Part shown: positions 1 to 12,149 of the stretch, one piece after another
How positions within the stretch are numbered: position 1 is the stretch's first letter
How the letters are laid out: each line of letters begins with the position of its first letter
Source of the DNA: Taeniopygia guttata
Taxonomy: Eukaryota; Chordata; Aves; Passeriformes; Estrildidae
NCBI RefSeq assembly: GCF_048771995.1
Contig: NC_133027.1
Location: 57,907,501-57,971,500, forward strand
DNA: 64,000 nt
Direction of reading: 5' to 3'
Notes under the pieces: generated by a model
The model's database searches: none
What the model saw: only the letters and a program-made list of their open reading frames with translations
Told to the model about the DNA's origin: nothing
Made by a program: the position numbers and the translations under genes

Positions 1-3000
1 AAGGAAGGCACTAGGAACTAAAACTAGAATTAAACTAAAACTGAAGTAATTCTATAGGCAGCGTGGCATGGGAAATTACTTTAGTTGTTCATGGAGAATA
101 AAGAAATGTAACCACTGCAGACCATATGGGATTTGGGAGGTTTCAATCCATACCTGGGGTAATCTTTGCAACAATGAGACCTCAGGACCAAAGGAAGCCA
201 CAGACAACAGCAGGTGCCAGCATTTACCTAGAGAGACCCTTTTGCTTTCAAATGTAAGCTATAAGAAATTTTTGAATTGTCAACAAGGTGCTGGTCGCTG
301 AAGCACACACAGTGTGCCACATTTGTGCTCACCAGCACATGACAACACCAATGCTCAAGCACTCTGCTTGAGCAGAGTGGGCACAGGGTGGGCTAGAGAG
401 ACAGCAGAGAGAGTAGCCTCTTTGGCTATTCACAGTTCTCCAGGCCCTAAAATTTTGTATCATGTGCCCAAGAGACATCCCAGCTCATTTGCATGCTGTA
501 TCTCAGAGGTGCCTACACAGGACATACAAGGGGCACCTCACAGCTCTACAGCCTGACAGATATCCCACCTCCACTGACTTTAAACAAAGCCATAGTTTTT
601 ATGTCAACTCCACTACTCCAGGAAGCCGGACTGGCCACCTGTCAGCCAAGTCAATCTATGAGCACCTGGCTTCCACTTCTGTAAGTCTTGAGCAAGAGCT
701 ACAGAAACCTCTGAGAGGAATAAAACCTGCTCTCAGCTGTCATACTCAAGAGCAATAGAAATGCTTTCCTAAATTAGATTGAACATGGAGCAGCACTTTC
801 AGATTTCAAATGCTGCTTAACCTCTTGCTTTTTGAAGCTATGACAATGTTAGCAAATGGTACCAAAAGATGTATCTTTGGAAAACAGTAGGGATTTATGA
901 GAATGACCTTTAAAAGAAGATTTTTAAAAATTGCAATGCAATTGCCTGTGCTGAAGCCAGAGGCCAGGACTCTCCTCGACCTCTTTTCAAAACTAGTATT
1001 TTTTTTTAATTATTTTACCTCTCTTTACTGCAAATAAGCAAGGAATAAACTATCATGAAAGAAGGTAGGAGAACAATTGCATACCAGAAAGGAAGGGGAA
1101 AGTAACAGAGAGGATTCTTTCATCTGTACACCAATTTCCTACGATTTATGCAGCAGCTGAAACCATCTCTACACTAACAATATAGTCAAATACTGTATGT
1201 ATTCTGGGAAATAGTGCCATACAGGAAACTTCTAAGGAGCTATGGGCTCTTTCTGAAGATTGGTGACAATACACTAACTGTTCTCCTAAGTTAGCCCTGC
1301 ACTTTGTCATTTTTAAAGTATTTAAATAAATTCTGATATAGATAAGCACTTCTGTTTGCTTGACGTAGCACCTAGCAATGAAGTCATCATGCTCCTAATT
1401 GTTTTTCATTTGCAAAAATAACCTTTAGAGGGGAATGTAACCTTTAAAAAAGAATTGAACACCCCGCAGAAACCTTTTCTTAATCCAAGCCACCTGTCAG
1501 ACCCACTTCATTGCTCCAGCTGTGACCTGGTTTGGTTGTGCATGAAACTTATCCCTATATGCATCCTTTGGATAAAAATCATCTGCAACAGTTTACCCAC
1601 ACTTTCAGACTGCCTCCAGTTAGTCCTCCTGTATGACATCCCTCCCAAACACCTCCCACATTCCTTGCTATCAGCCTCCACAAAGGGTAGTGGTGTGGTG
1701 CCTCCTCTCTCTTTCTGAACATTCATACACCTGTCCATGCATGGGCTGATGTTTACACTTCTAAAAATGCTAAAGCATTTATTGCAGTGCCGGAGGCGGG
1801 GAGAGAAGGATATGAAAATGTAAAGTAAAGCAAAACCTTAGGGTTTTCTTCCCCTGATCTTAAGCCTATTTGTTGTTCTGTACAGCACTGGCTACGCTCC
1901 AGTAGCCACTGAACCCTCAACAGACCCTGCTAGAAAGCAGCAAGCTGGCTCCTCAAGGTAATCACCAAGCAAGTGACCTAGCTCAGCTGGCCAGCTCCAG
2001 CCCAGGGCACATCCTCTTCCTGGCTTTGCTGTGCTCTCAGCCAAGCCCCTGCCTGAGCTAGTGCAGGCACCCAGCACAGCCCTGCAACTCACCTCTGCAT
2101 TCAGTCCTGGCCCCACCTACAGGATTTCTATCCACTTTAGGACAAACTACTGTGCACCTGAACACAGATCCCTTCCATTTAGAGAGCTACTAAAAAGCTG
2201 CCCAAATTGGGAAACAATCCACTTCCTCACTGCTTCTCTCTGAGCCTTGATGATGAGCTGCCATTGTAAGCAGAAATGAAGTGCTGCCAACAGAGACAGG
2301 CAGCAGGAACCAGCTCCTTCCAGACATTCCTCTACAGTGTCCTTAACAGATGGGAAAAACAGTTCTGTCCTCCCTGCCAGCCTTGCAGTCCATGCAGCCA
2401 GCCACTGCTGGTTGGAAATACACGCCTGTCACGAACGTCTGCATACACGCTGAGGCTTGGACACCAAGGAGATGCTCAGATTTACAGGAGCAGTGGTGTG
2501 ACTGGAAGGAACAGCACTGGGTGCTTCACTGGTCCATAAAGGAGCAGCAAACCACCTAAGTGAGATCTCTCTGGGAGAAGGAAGAGGCTTTTCACTGGCT
2601 CCCTGTAGCTCATTAGTGGTGTAATCGCTGCAAGAAGGAGTGGCAACTGGATGAGCTTGTACATGACTGATGGCTGGGAAATATGGGACTGTGGCAACTT
2701 CTCATTTCTTCATGGCTTGGGAAAAAGGCCAACATTTTCCATTCCAGTTTACCTACTGACTAACCACAAACTTGTCATTCCTTGTACTTGAGAGACCTTT
2801 ATTCACTTCAGCACACCCTGTAGAAATACGTTGTTTTAAATCACAATGTGCTATTAAAAGCTTCTCAAAATGTCTTAGGGATGAGTTTTGAAGAGCTTTA
2901 CTGCCTGTTACAATTAAATTGCAAAGAAATGGATTACACTCTATGGTCAATAAAGAATTTTACAGTGATTCCCCAGCCCAATTGCAGCAGCATGTCCAGA

Positions 3001-6000
3001 GCCCAGACACACATTTTAAATGGCATTCGTACCAGTGATCAAAAAGAGTTTGGTTTCCCCTTTTGCTGCCAGTGACAAATGGTTCAGCGAGATATTCATA
3101 GTTTAAGGAAACCCAGGGAGATGCTGACTGTTGCTACATGTTCCTTAGTTGTTGCTGGGAAGTTCTTCTCCTCTTCTCTTGTCCACAGGCCTTTCAAGCT
3201 GATTAATTGTTTTATTATATTATCTTATACTTACTAAGAAACTCAGTAACTCTTACAGTTAGTTTGATAGAGTTTCGACTTAATTGGTTAATTAAGCAAC
3301 ACTGTCTAGTGTTTAATTAAGAAATCACTCTTTGGTAAACAAATTTTTATAACATATTCCACAAGTGCACAACAACATGTAGTAGCAAGTGATATAAGAA
3401 TTGTTTTGATCATTCTTTTCTCTGTTTCTCTCACAGTTTCTCCCAGAAGAAATCCTGAGAAAGTCTCTCTCTGTTCAGAGGACATGTGAATACCACAGTC
3501 AGCCACTATCCCGCTGCCAGGGCATTGGGGTTCAGGGCCTGAGGGACAGGTTAGCTTTGAAAGCTTTGTAAGTTCCCCTCCTGTGCATGACCAAAAGCCC
3601 ATGAACTTTGTGTCCCTGCCACTGGGATCACCTTTGGAGTGTCCTAGCACAAAAGGCCTGTTCTGTACTTCTCCTTTGTTTCTTAAGGGACAAAGCAAGA
3701 GGGAGGTAGAGAAATTCTTCATCTCCTAACAGGGGAAAAGAAGCAGTTGTCCTCAAAATAACAAGGAAAAAATTGAACCCTCAACTAATACTTGTGAGTT
3801 TGATGGCAGTGGAAGAAACACAGCCCCACTGGCATAACACCTGCAAGCAATTGCTCCAGTCCCTCTCATACAGAGAAACCTTAGTCAGAATTTTGTAAGA
3901 AATTCAGTCATTACTGCTTCCTTTGCTCTTTCTGTGCCCTTTTCCCTCCCCTGATTAATTCCCTCCCTCTCCTAATTGATAATTATCCCACCATGACAGT
4001 GAAAATAAGACAGGATATACTGCCATGCCAATGACAACAGTCACACTAGATCAACACTTATCAGAGGGTAAATTGAGTTGTTTATTCCCTTGGAGAAGGA
4101 TAGTATAAGGACCAGCTGTGCTTTTTCCACCCTGAATTTAAATGACATGTTATCTCCTTCTCTGAGGGACTAAAAACTGTGAGAGAAACATTGTTTTTTT
4201 CCTCCTAGGTTTTTCTGTAAATGTTGACTTCTATTTTTTGAGATGGCTGGTGAGCAGAGAAGTAAGAAGATTGATTCCCAGCACAGGAGCAATAGGCTAT
4301 GTTCAGAGAACCATTTGTCCACCTCAGACCTCACACTTCAGCAACAAAGTATTGCTGGGTCTCAAAATGGCATCACCTACAGTGTGAAGATTTGCTGCAG
4401 ACGTGACATGTTGAAATCTGTCCCTTCTGCTCAACTTCTGCCAACAAAGGCTGAAATCAAGGCTGCCTAAAATACATCCATCTGTGCTGTAGCTGCTGAT
4501 GACCACACAGACCTCCCTCTTCCTTTCCTCCACCACCTCAGGCCATTTCACTGCAGTCACATGCCCATGCCTTGAGGAGTCACCAATGACAAAAATGTCT
4601 GAAGAAAATGGTTTTCCCTTTGCACACTATTTCTAGCCACCCTGTCACAGATTGCTAGATTTGTCTCTTGGGGATAATAGTACATAGTGCCAAAGCCCAG
4701 CAGTGTTAAAGATCAGTGACCCCATCTTCAGCACAGTTAGATTTATTGACTTCTGTATGTCCTGGATACATGGGCCCTTCACAAAACTCACCTAGCAGGA
4801 CTTGGCAGGCCAAACACTTTCTATTTCAAGTGCTACAGAGATCAGGGCATGACCTGGGCTCCTCTCCAGACCCCTTGGCCAGAGCATGAGGCTGTGACCC
4901 CCCCCCCCAGTCCACTGCAACCTCCCAGTTGTTTCTCCGTCTCCATCTGCTGCACAGAAACATAATCCTTCACTCCTCGTTCTGAGGAACTGCTGCTCTC
5001 ACCAGCCCTCCCTCCTGAGCAGTGCCAGCCACCTGCTGGGACCAGCATCATTTCAGAAGGCACCAGCTGGCATGAGTCGGGAATTTATTTACCTTGATAA
5101 TTTACCCTGTCAGCTTCCCTCTCCAAGAAAAATCTGAATAGCCACTGCATTCCCATCCTGCTGCTGACACAGATTCACAGGGAGATATGCAAGACACAAT
5201 TAAACCAGAACTGATTGCACTGTTCCTCTGCACAGCTCCACCACCTCAACACAGATGTGTCTCAAAATGATATCTTGAAACCTTTATGTCAACCCAGGTC
5301 TTGTTTGCTCAGCTCTAACACAGTGCAGGTTTATGTGTGCAGCACCAGTGACAACTTTCTCAAATCTGGATTGTCCTCACAGAAAAGCCTGACCTAGAGC
5401 AATGGAGCACAGAGACCCTTGGCCATGTCACTGCAGAAGCAGGGACCTCCTCTCAGAGTCCATAGGACACCAAAAGATCTTAAGGGGGAATCTTTAGCAG
5501 TACTGCATTGACCATCGTGAGAACAAGGTAACTGGCTTTGCCATGTGCTGCTCCTGTGATGATTTCTTAACACAGTTTGCTCTTCTCCTCAAATGTTGAA
5601 GGAGGAAAGCCCTGTACATTCTCTCAGAGCCTCACTGTACCCTAACACTGAGACTTGAGAGTCCTGCAGCAGCAGGTGACGCAGCAGGCAACCCAAGTAG
5701 TACTTAAAAAGTGTGTGCTTTGTATCAATCCACGCTCCCCTTTTTTCCTTTGCTTCCTTCTGCTGATGCTGCTGTGAGCACCTTTGCATAAGACAGCTAT
5801 CCGAGATGAGAGAATGGCCAGTGAGCAGCATGAGCAGTGAAGTCAGGTACCACAGTGCCATTTGTTTCACAACTCCTCACAAATCAGTCATGTGATGTGG
5901 CTTCTGAAGGGTGCTAAATAAGGTGAACCTATTGCAGTAGCCTGTGCTCTGGCTGCCAGACCTCCTGTGTGGCATGACATCTATCCAAAGAGAAGGCTTT

Positions 6001-8588
6001 ATATGCCTGCTTTTCCCCTCTGAATCCCCTGTCACAGTGCAAATCCACACTGGACCTGTGCTTGCCATGGGCCTGGAAGAACTCCTTCAGTACTCTGACT
6101 TTTCCCCCCACACTCCTCTCTCTTTTTCCCAGAACACACATCCTGATGAGTTTTCTAACTCATCCTTTTAACTTTGTCTTCCTGTTCACTTCTACTGCTG
6201 ATTCAATAAGACATGGCAGAAATCTTTAGCTGAAAGAAACATTTCTGCACCCATGGACAAAACGAAGCATTTACAAGTAGATGGGTAAGAAAAGTCTTTG
6301 GTGAGCTAATTAAACAGAACCTAAATTAAGTCACACTTTGTTAGAAACTCAGCTGGGCAAAAAGAGACTAAATTAAATCTGGGAAATAAATTGTCTTTAC
6401 TGGATATATAACTCATTAATAAGATATCAAGCCCCTTTTAGTAGCTGATCTCAGAGCAATTGAGTCAGGACATGCATGCCACAATCCTCCTTTTTAGAAG
6501 AAGAAATTGAGCCTCATGGGATATGATTTATCCAGAAAATGTTGCAAAACTGGGAAGAGGTTCCAAGTGGCACAGGTCACAGCCCAGCAGCCTCCATCTG
6601 AGATGGACTTGGCCAGCAAGAGTGTCTCTAGGAGTCACAGTGACACTAATGGTGGGACCTGCTGCCCCAGCACAGGGGACAGACAGTCCCAAATTTGTAG
6701 ACTGTTACTCCAGGGTTTTCCCAATATGCACTTTTTGGGAGCACATGTGGGAGTGCTTGCCCAGTCATCCCTTCATCCCTCCTCCTTTCCCTGGCCATGA
6801 AAGTTCTCCTCAACAGAGAAGAGCGAGAAAGTGAAGATGAATGAGGTATTTGCCTGAGAACATTGAACCTTTCACTCCCATTTATTGCTGCAAGACAAAT
6901 ACTGGTTTCCTTTTCCCATAGCTGTGCCCATTGCTACTGGAAAATCACAGTGGCTCTGTTAGATACACAAAGTGCTGCCATAAACGGACTCTGAGCATGT
7001 TCTTATGGACACAGCCCACATGCCCTCACCTATAGCAAGGCTGAAAGGGAAAAAAATGGGACAATGACAGAAAAGGAATGTCTATATTTTTATTTTTAAG
7101 GCCTAACTCCTCACAGTCCTCCAGCAGAGGTACCTTGGAGGCAGCAGTATAAACTTCCCACCACGCACCACGTCCATGTCCTATGGATTGTTCCAGAGCC
7201 AGGCTGCAGCTCCAGGGCACCATTTGTCCTTCCTCCCTGCCTTCCACTGCCAATGTGGGCAGAGACACATCATTATTAGGGACCAAAGTTTGACACCAAC
7301 TCCCTGCATGTCATTTGCAGCCCGCTGAGCAGCCTTGATTTCACAGATCATACACGAAAAACAGATCTGAATGTTTGCTCGAGGGCCATTGGGGTCCTCT
7401 GGTTTCCCTTCTCCTAGCATAGACCCTGGCTAAAGCTGCTCAGGTTGCATGTGGTGCTCAGGGAACAAAGCTGCTGCTCAGGACAGCCTGAGGCCTGACA
7501 GTGGATACAGCAGTCCTAGCTGGATGGGAGAAGGATGCTGAATTGGAAGGACAGCATCTCCTGTCAGTGTTTGCTCAGGGCTTTGCCTGCTGTGCCCTGG
7601 CCCCTGTTTTGGAGCACACAGCTTCACTGCAAGCACCGAATTAAAAAGCATAGCAGGAGGTTCACGAGACAGAGAGAAAGCAGACCCCTCAACTGTGCTG
7701 ACACATTTTGCAGTGCACCTTGATTATTTCTGAGCCAATCCCTCTAAGCATACTTTGGATTTTTCATCACTGCATGAGTGACAATTGCTATCAGAATGAC
7801 TCTAAAATACACACTCCTAGTGTGCAGACTGTATTTTGGAGCCAGACCACAGCACACCCATGGCACAATTACAGATTACACAAAGGATCTCCTAGGAAAG
7901 CATCTTCACTGGCCTTTTGCAGCCTCATGAAAAAATCACTGCACTTGCCAGTGCTTACCACTAGCAATAATAGCCTGTTGTTCTCTGACACCAATATTTG
8001 GGAAAAGCTGAATATTAGCTTTGGACAAAAACGTGTGTTTGTTTGGTTGGTTTTTCTTTTTTCTTTAGTAAGCACAATCACTTCTGCTGACTTCTGCCAG
8101 ATCTCAGATAGGCAGTCTGCCACCTGTTGTTTTTTATTACTTGCAAACTTCCATGTTCAATACTGGAAATACAGAGAAGAGGTAATCTGCATTGATCCTG
8201 GTCATAGAGTACACTTGGAGTTCACACTACCAAAGCTGTTTGCCCGAAACTGAGCACCTGAAGCCTCAGCTGCAAGGACTTAACTCTTTGTTTTAATCTG
8301 ACATTCCTCTACAGACAGAGCAATATCTCAGCAGGGTATTCGACTTTGCGTGGGCACTTAGCTTTGAACAGCCACCTTTCATATCAGCTCACCTTTCCCT
8401 AAAATCTTGGTGCCAGCACTTGATCATACTCATTGTCTGGATTTCTTTGTGACTCAAAATTAAATAAATCTGGAAAGGAAAACCAACCAGCAAAGTAACA
8501 ACCCTTGCATTGGCAACCCAAATTTACTGCTGCAATCCTGCAGCGGGATAGGCACTGCTAATTAGAGAGTGTGTGGAGTTTTCCTTAC
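1..8588 (-). other. SLC22A3-like intron 1, 5' part (partial)
   Basis: This stretch lies downstream of the SLC22A3 exon 1 donor on the minus strand. I looked for the conserved exon 2 to exon 11 segments (the LVC..W.LDL block, the ADR.GR block, [21 protein letters not shown]) and found none on either strand. The intron therefore most likely runs off the left edge; SLC22A3 is known to be a long gene in mammals. An 11-base C run lies at 4898-4908. I recognised no conserved gene, RNA gene or clear transposon. Open frames here are short and lack domains. Confidence 0.6.
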
Positions 8589-9002
8589 CTCGCTGACAAT
8601 GGATGAGCGGGGCTGTTCATAGACCCAGCCATCGTGACAAGGGGCGAGTGGCAGGTTGCCTGTGCTGTGATTGCCAAGGCGGGCGAGCGGGCTGGTGCAG
8701 CTGACAGAGGTGTCCCAAGTGACATCCAGCCTCTCGCACTCCCCAGTGACCGACTCGTTCCCCAGGTGCAGGGGCAGCACCGTGAAGTTTCGTTCCTCTT
8801 CCAGTGTCCAGCCACATCGTTCACTCAATTCAGCTGCCCCAGGGATCCTGCACCAGAAGCTGCCTGGTGCTCGCCCGAGGAAAACTACGCTGGCGAACAG
8901 GGAAGAAAAAGTTATGCCTGTCTGGCTAAGGAGGAAAAAGACTCTCTTTTGAAATCTTCCAAATTCCCCAGCCTCCTTCAAAACCTCATCAAAAGATGGC
9001 AT
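8589..9002 (-). CDS. SLC22A3: SLC22A3 (OCT3)-like, coding exon 1
   Basis: This is the first coding exon of organic cation transporter 3, a low-affinity plasma-membrane carrier for monoamines and other organic cations. The frame opens MPSFDEVLKEAGEFGRFQKR, very close to human OCT3 (MPSFDEAL..VGEFGRFQ). The first membrane helix follows at about residues 21-43, then the large extracellular loop with five cysteines (WCR, ERCGW, GEC, SCTS, PCHDGW) and N-glycosylation sequons at NFT, NES and NHS. The exon closes with SSIVSE followed by a GT donor (ttac on the plus strand at 8585-8588), the family's usual intron 1 site. Its length of 138 codons fits the family. The MPSFDE start and the SSIVSE end favour A3 over A1/A2, which have MPT and SSIVTE. 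Exons 2 to 11 are not in the window. Confidence 0.9.
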
Positions 9003-9420
9003 TATGTGAGGTGGTCTGTCCGCTTGCAGCAGCCCGAGAGATGCCAGAGTTTTCGTTCACACTTCGCACCGGCTGCCGGCGCTTCCTACCAGCGTACCGG
9101 TCTCGCCTCCCCTCGCTCCTCTCTCCTCATGTGCACGCACGGACACACGGACAGACGCGCGGGGGTGCGGTGCTCCGGGGGCATGAGCGGGGCAGGTGCG
9201 GGCGGACACGCACCGCGGGGCGCGGGGCACCGCCGGCGGCACCGGGCTCACGCACGGCCGGGAGCAGCGCGGGCTGAAGGAACTCCGAATGTGGGAGAGG
9301 AGGGGCCTGCGTTTCCTATTCATCCCGAATGTTAAACAGATTATGTAATAAACACGCTTAACTCCTTCGGGACGGGCGAGCCGCAAACGGCAGCTCCCGC
9401 AGCGGCTGCGATAAATTAAT
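9003..9420 (-). promoter_or_regulatory. GC/CpG-rich promoter and 5' UTR of SLC22A3-like gene
   Basis: Directly upstream of the SLC22A3 start codon on the minus strand the sequence becomes strongly GC-rich and full of CpG dinucleotides, densest at about 9130-9270, unlike the AT-rich surroundings. This is the usual look of a CpG-island promoter. No TATA box was identified, and the transcription start cannot be placed from sequence alone. The plus-strand open frame across this region (8634-9335) is antisense to exon 1 and is taken as a product of high GC. Confidence 0.65.
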
Positions 9421-9790
9421 ATGTAAAGCAAGGTTAAATGGGAAAGAGCCCAGGAGCTGGTGCAAAAAGCATCAGTGAGTGATGCAGGCTCTCTGCAGAG
9501 GGGCAGAAAGAAAGTTGTTTCAAAAGACCTATAATCTTCCAGAAATAGAAATTAGTATTCCGGCAAAGTTTAGTTACTTCTCTAAGGCACAACTTCAGCA
9601 TTTGTACACACCTAATTCCCATGGGCCTTTTCCTTCTGTAGCATAAATACAGTGAGGGTCACAAAGTGCAATAGACCAAAATCCAAGGGTTTTTTTTCTC
9701 AAAGTTTGATCTACCTCTTCAAGAAGGCTTTTATATGACCTTGTTATATTTAATTCCACAAAATCTCTCAAATATTTAAACAATTAGTGT

Positions 9791-9830
9791 TAAGTGTTTC
9801 TTTCTCAAAATAAGTGTTTCTTTCTCAAAA
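9791..9830. repeat. 20-bp perfect tandem duplication
   Basis: A 20-base unit beginning TAAGTGTTTC is present twice without a gap or mismatch (9791-9810 and 9811-9830), just upstream of the SLC22A3 CpG island. It is a simple recent duplication; no function can be inferred. Confidence 0.95.
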
Positions 9831-10667
9831 ATGAATGGAAAGCAAGTTGTGTCATTTTTCTACTCAGCTGTTTGAGGAAAGGGGAGAAGGGAAGAGGGAG
9901 CCAGGACCAGGGTACATTTTGTGTGCATGTGAGCATATCTTGTGCAGAACACCATCAATCAAATCAGAGATTCAATAGTGGGGTTTTTTGAACCTTAGAA
10001 TCATGAGATCCATGGAAACTGTATTCTCTTGGGAGAAGGAGCAGAGAGAAAGCATCTATCAAAGACATCTCCTGCAATCCTTTGTCTTTTGTTGCCTACA
10101 GGCTTGACTATGGGTGGCTACAGTTTTGAAATAAAGTACAATTTTAAAAACAGGTGCAAATCAAGGAAATCTTTGATTACTATTACAGCCTAGCTGATAT
10201 GAAGACTAACACTGTGGTGTGAGCTCAGCAAAGATGCAGATTTCTAGGTGGGTGCACTCCTGTGCTTGCATCAGAATATTCTTTTGAGGTAATTTGGATG
10301 CCTGGTTATGCTATTTTGTAGTACTCAAGCTGAGAGGCCATGAACATATCACCTGTGGATCTAGGAGGAGATGAGAAACACTCTGATGGCTGGTTTCAAA
10401 CAAGAGAAGTTCTTTTATCCCAGCAGAGCTAACTGGGAAGTCAGTCATGCTGAGTTGTCAAAGGTGATGTTTATTCCAACAGCTTCCAGTACATGGGGAG
10501 GAGATTGTCTTATAAGGCATACCATAAAGGCAAGACATAGGGACAGACCCTGATAATATGACTGTGTGCTGCTCTCACAGATCAGCCCAAGGGTGTATCA
10601 AACACCCACTGCTCTTCAAGCCTTACCCCAATTAAAAAATATTGGTTATGTCCCGTTGAATATTATC

Positions 10668-10767
10668 ATGGAATCATAGAAAGGTTTGGGTTGGAAGGGA
10701 CCTTGGAGATCATCTTTTTCCATCCCTGCTGCCATGGGCAGGGACACCTTCCACTATTACACTACAG
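10668..10767 (-). mobile_element. CR1 LINE 3' fragment
   Basis: The plus strand reads ATCATAGAAAGGTTTGGGTT, then GGAAGGGACCTTGGAGATCA, then CATGGGCAGGGACACCTTCC. This is the reverse complement of the 3' end of avian CR1 retrotransposons, so the element lies on the minus strand. Only about 100 bp remain, the usual 5'-truncated form. It holds no coding part of the reverse transcriptase. Confidence 0.85.
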
Positions 10768-12112
10768 AATATTAGCTCAACTCAGAGTCATGGGGGTTAG
10801 CACCCTGGATGCCACACACCAACGTAGCTGTGCCCAGCATTGCTCCTGTTTCAGAAACTCACTGGTGTAATTACTGGGCCACCTCTTTGCTAATCAGTGG
10901 AGCTAGATTCAGCTGCGAGAGAATTCAGTCCACTGTTGCAACCTTGCTTCTGGAGTTACTTTCTTCCCTAAAATAAAGCATGGTCTAGTAGCCCACTGTC
11001 AAAATTTCACACATCCCAGTCCATTATGCTCTGGTCTTGGACAGCACATGCATTGCAGTGTGTCAGGCCAGAAGTCAGAAAGCCTGAAAGAGACCAGCAC
11101 TAAGGTCAAGGCAGAAGACATCTGGGATTCTCCCAGATATTCCCTGCAGCTACACTGCTGGTCATAGAGGCAAGGATCCATTCAGTAAAATAATTTCCAC
11201 CACCTGGCATACATGATGTCATGGCAACCTTGGTTTCTGTGTTAACCTGTATTTTAAGTTCTCTGTCCAAAAACAGCCCAGTGTACTGTAAGACCCCAGT
11301 TTGTCAAAGAAATTTAAAATATCACGGTGACAGATGTATGAGAGTGTGCATTACTGCATTTATTCTACAGCAAGAAATTCCTGGCTTCTGCATTCTTCCG
11401 CTAGAACTTCAGCTTCGTGTGCTGTGAGAGAGGAGCACATCTAAGGACAGGAGGATGATGGGTTTGTATATAAAACCTGTAACTGTAACCTCATGAAAGA
11501 ATGTCTTTAAATTTTTGAGAACAGATCTCTGGGTCATAATTTTAAACATTCTATCCTATGTATACAGTAAAAATTATGCTCTTTGTTACTGGGAAAAACC
11601 AAGGAAGGTGTTGACTGATGAGAAGAGCAGAAACAATAAAAGTAGATGCAGAGAACAGAAAAGTGTAAAGAGAGCAAGCCAGGGAAAGAGCAGATGCAAA
11701 AGTGGTGATGAAAGGGGAGCATAGAAAATAGAAGTAGAGAAGTACAACTAAATTACAATCACAGGCATCTTCATTTGGAGCTCTGTTTAGCAGCTCAAAT
11801 ATCACAATTATTGTGGATATGGAATGAAAACCATGTAGTCTAGAGAGGAAAGCACATTCACTCCCTGTACATCTGTGGCACTAGACTACCATTTATCCAT
11901 GCCTGGATGACAGCGTGAGACATTTTGCTGAATACCTACTCTGACTGAATCCTGGACAGTTAAAATTTACTGCAACACCCTGGATAACCTCTGCCAGTGC
12001 ATCAGATAATCTCTTATAAACCTCAAAGTCCTTCTTGGAACACTGTCAGCAGTGGGGCAGTGACATCATCCAGTTTGCAGGCACTTGAGGGCACCATCCT
12101 ACATAACAGCAC

Positions 12113-12149
12113 TGATAAAGTTATGCAGTTGCATGATAAAGTTATGCAG
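12113..12149. repeat. short direct repeat, 21-bp period
   Basis: TGATAAAGTTATGCAG occurs at 12113-12128 and again at 12134-12149, separated by five bases. It is a small local duplication in intergenic DNA with no visible coding or regulatory context. Confidence 0.9.

Noticed and set aside
7708-8253. 181-codon plus-strand frame near SLC22A3 exon 1
   Set aside because: It is within SLC22A3 intron 1 on the opposite strand, with no recognised family and no splice or promoter support.
8634-9335. 233-codon plus-strand open frame
   Set aside because: It is antisense to SLC22A3 exon 1 and its CpG-rich promoter; high GC removes stops. The composition (Arg/Ala/Gly runs) is typical of such shadows.
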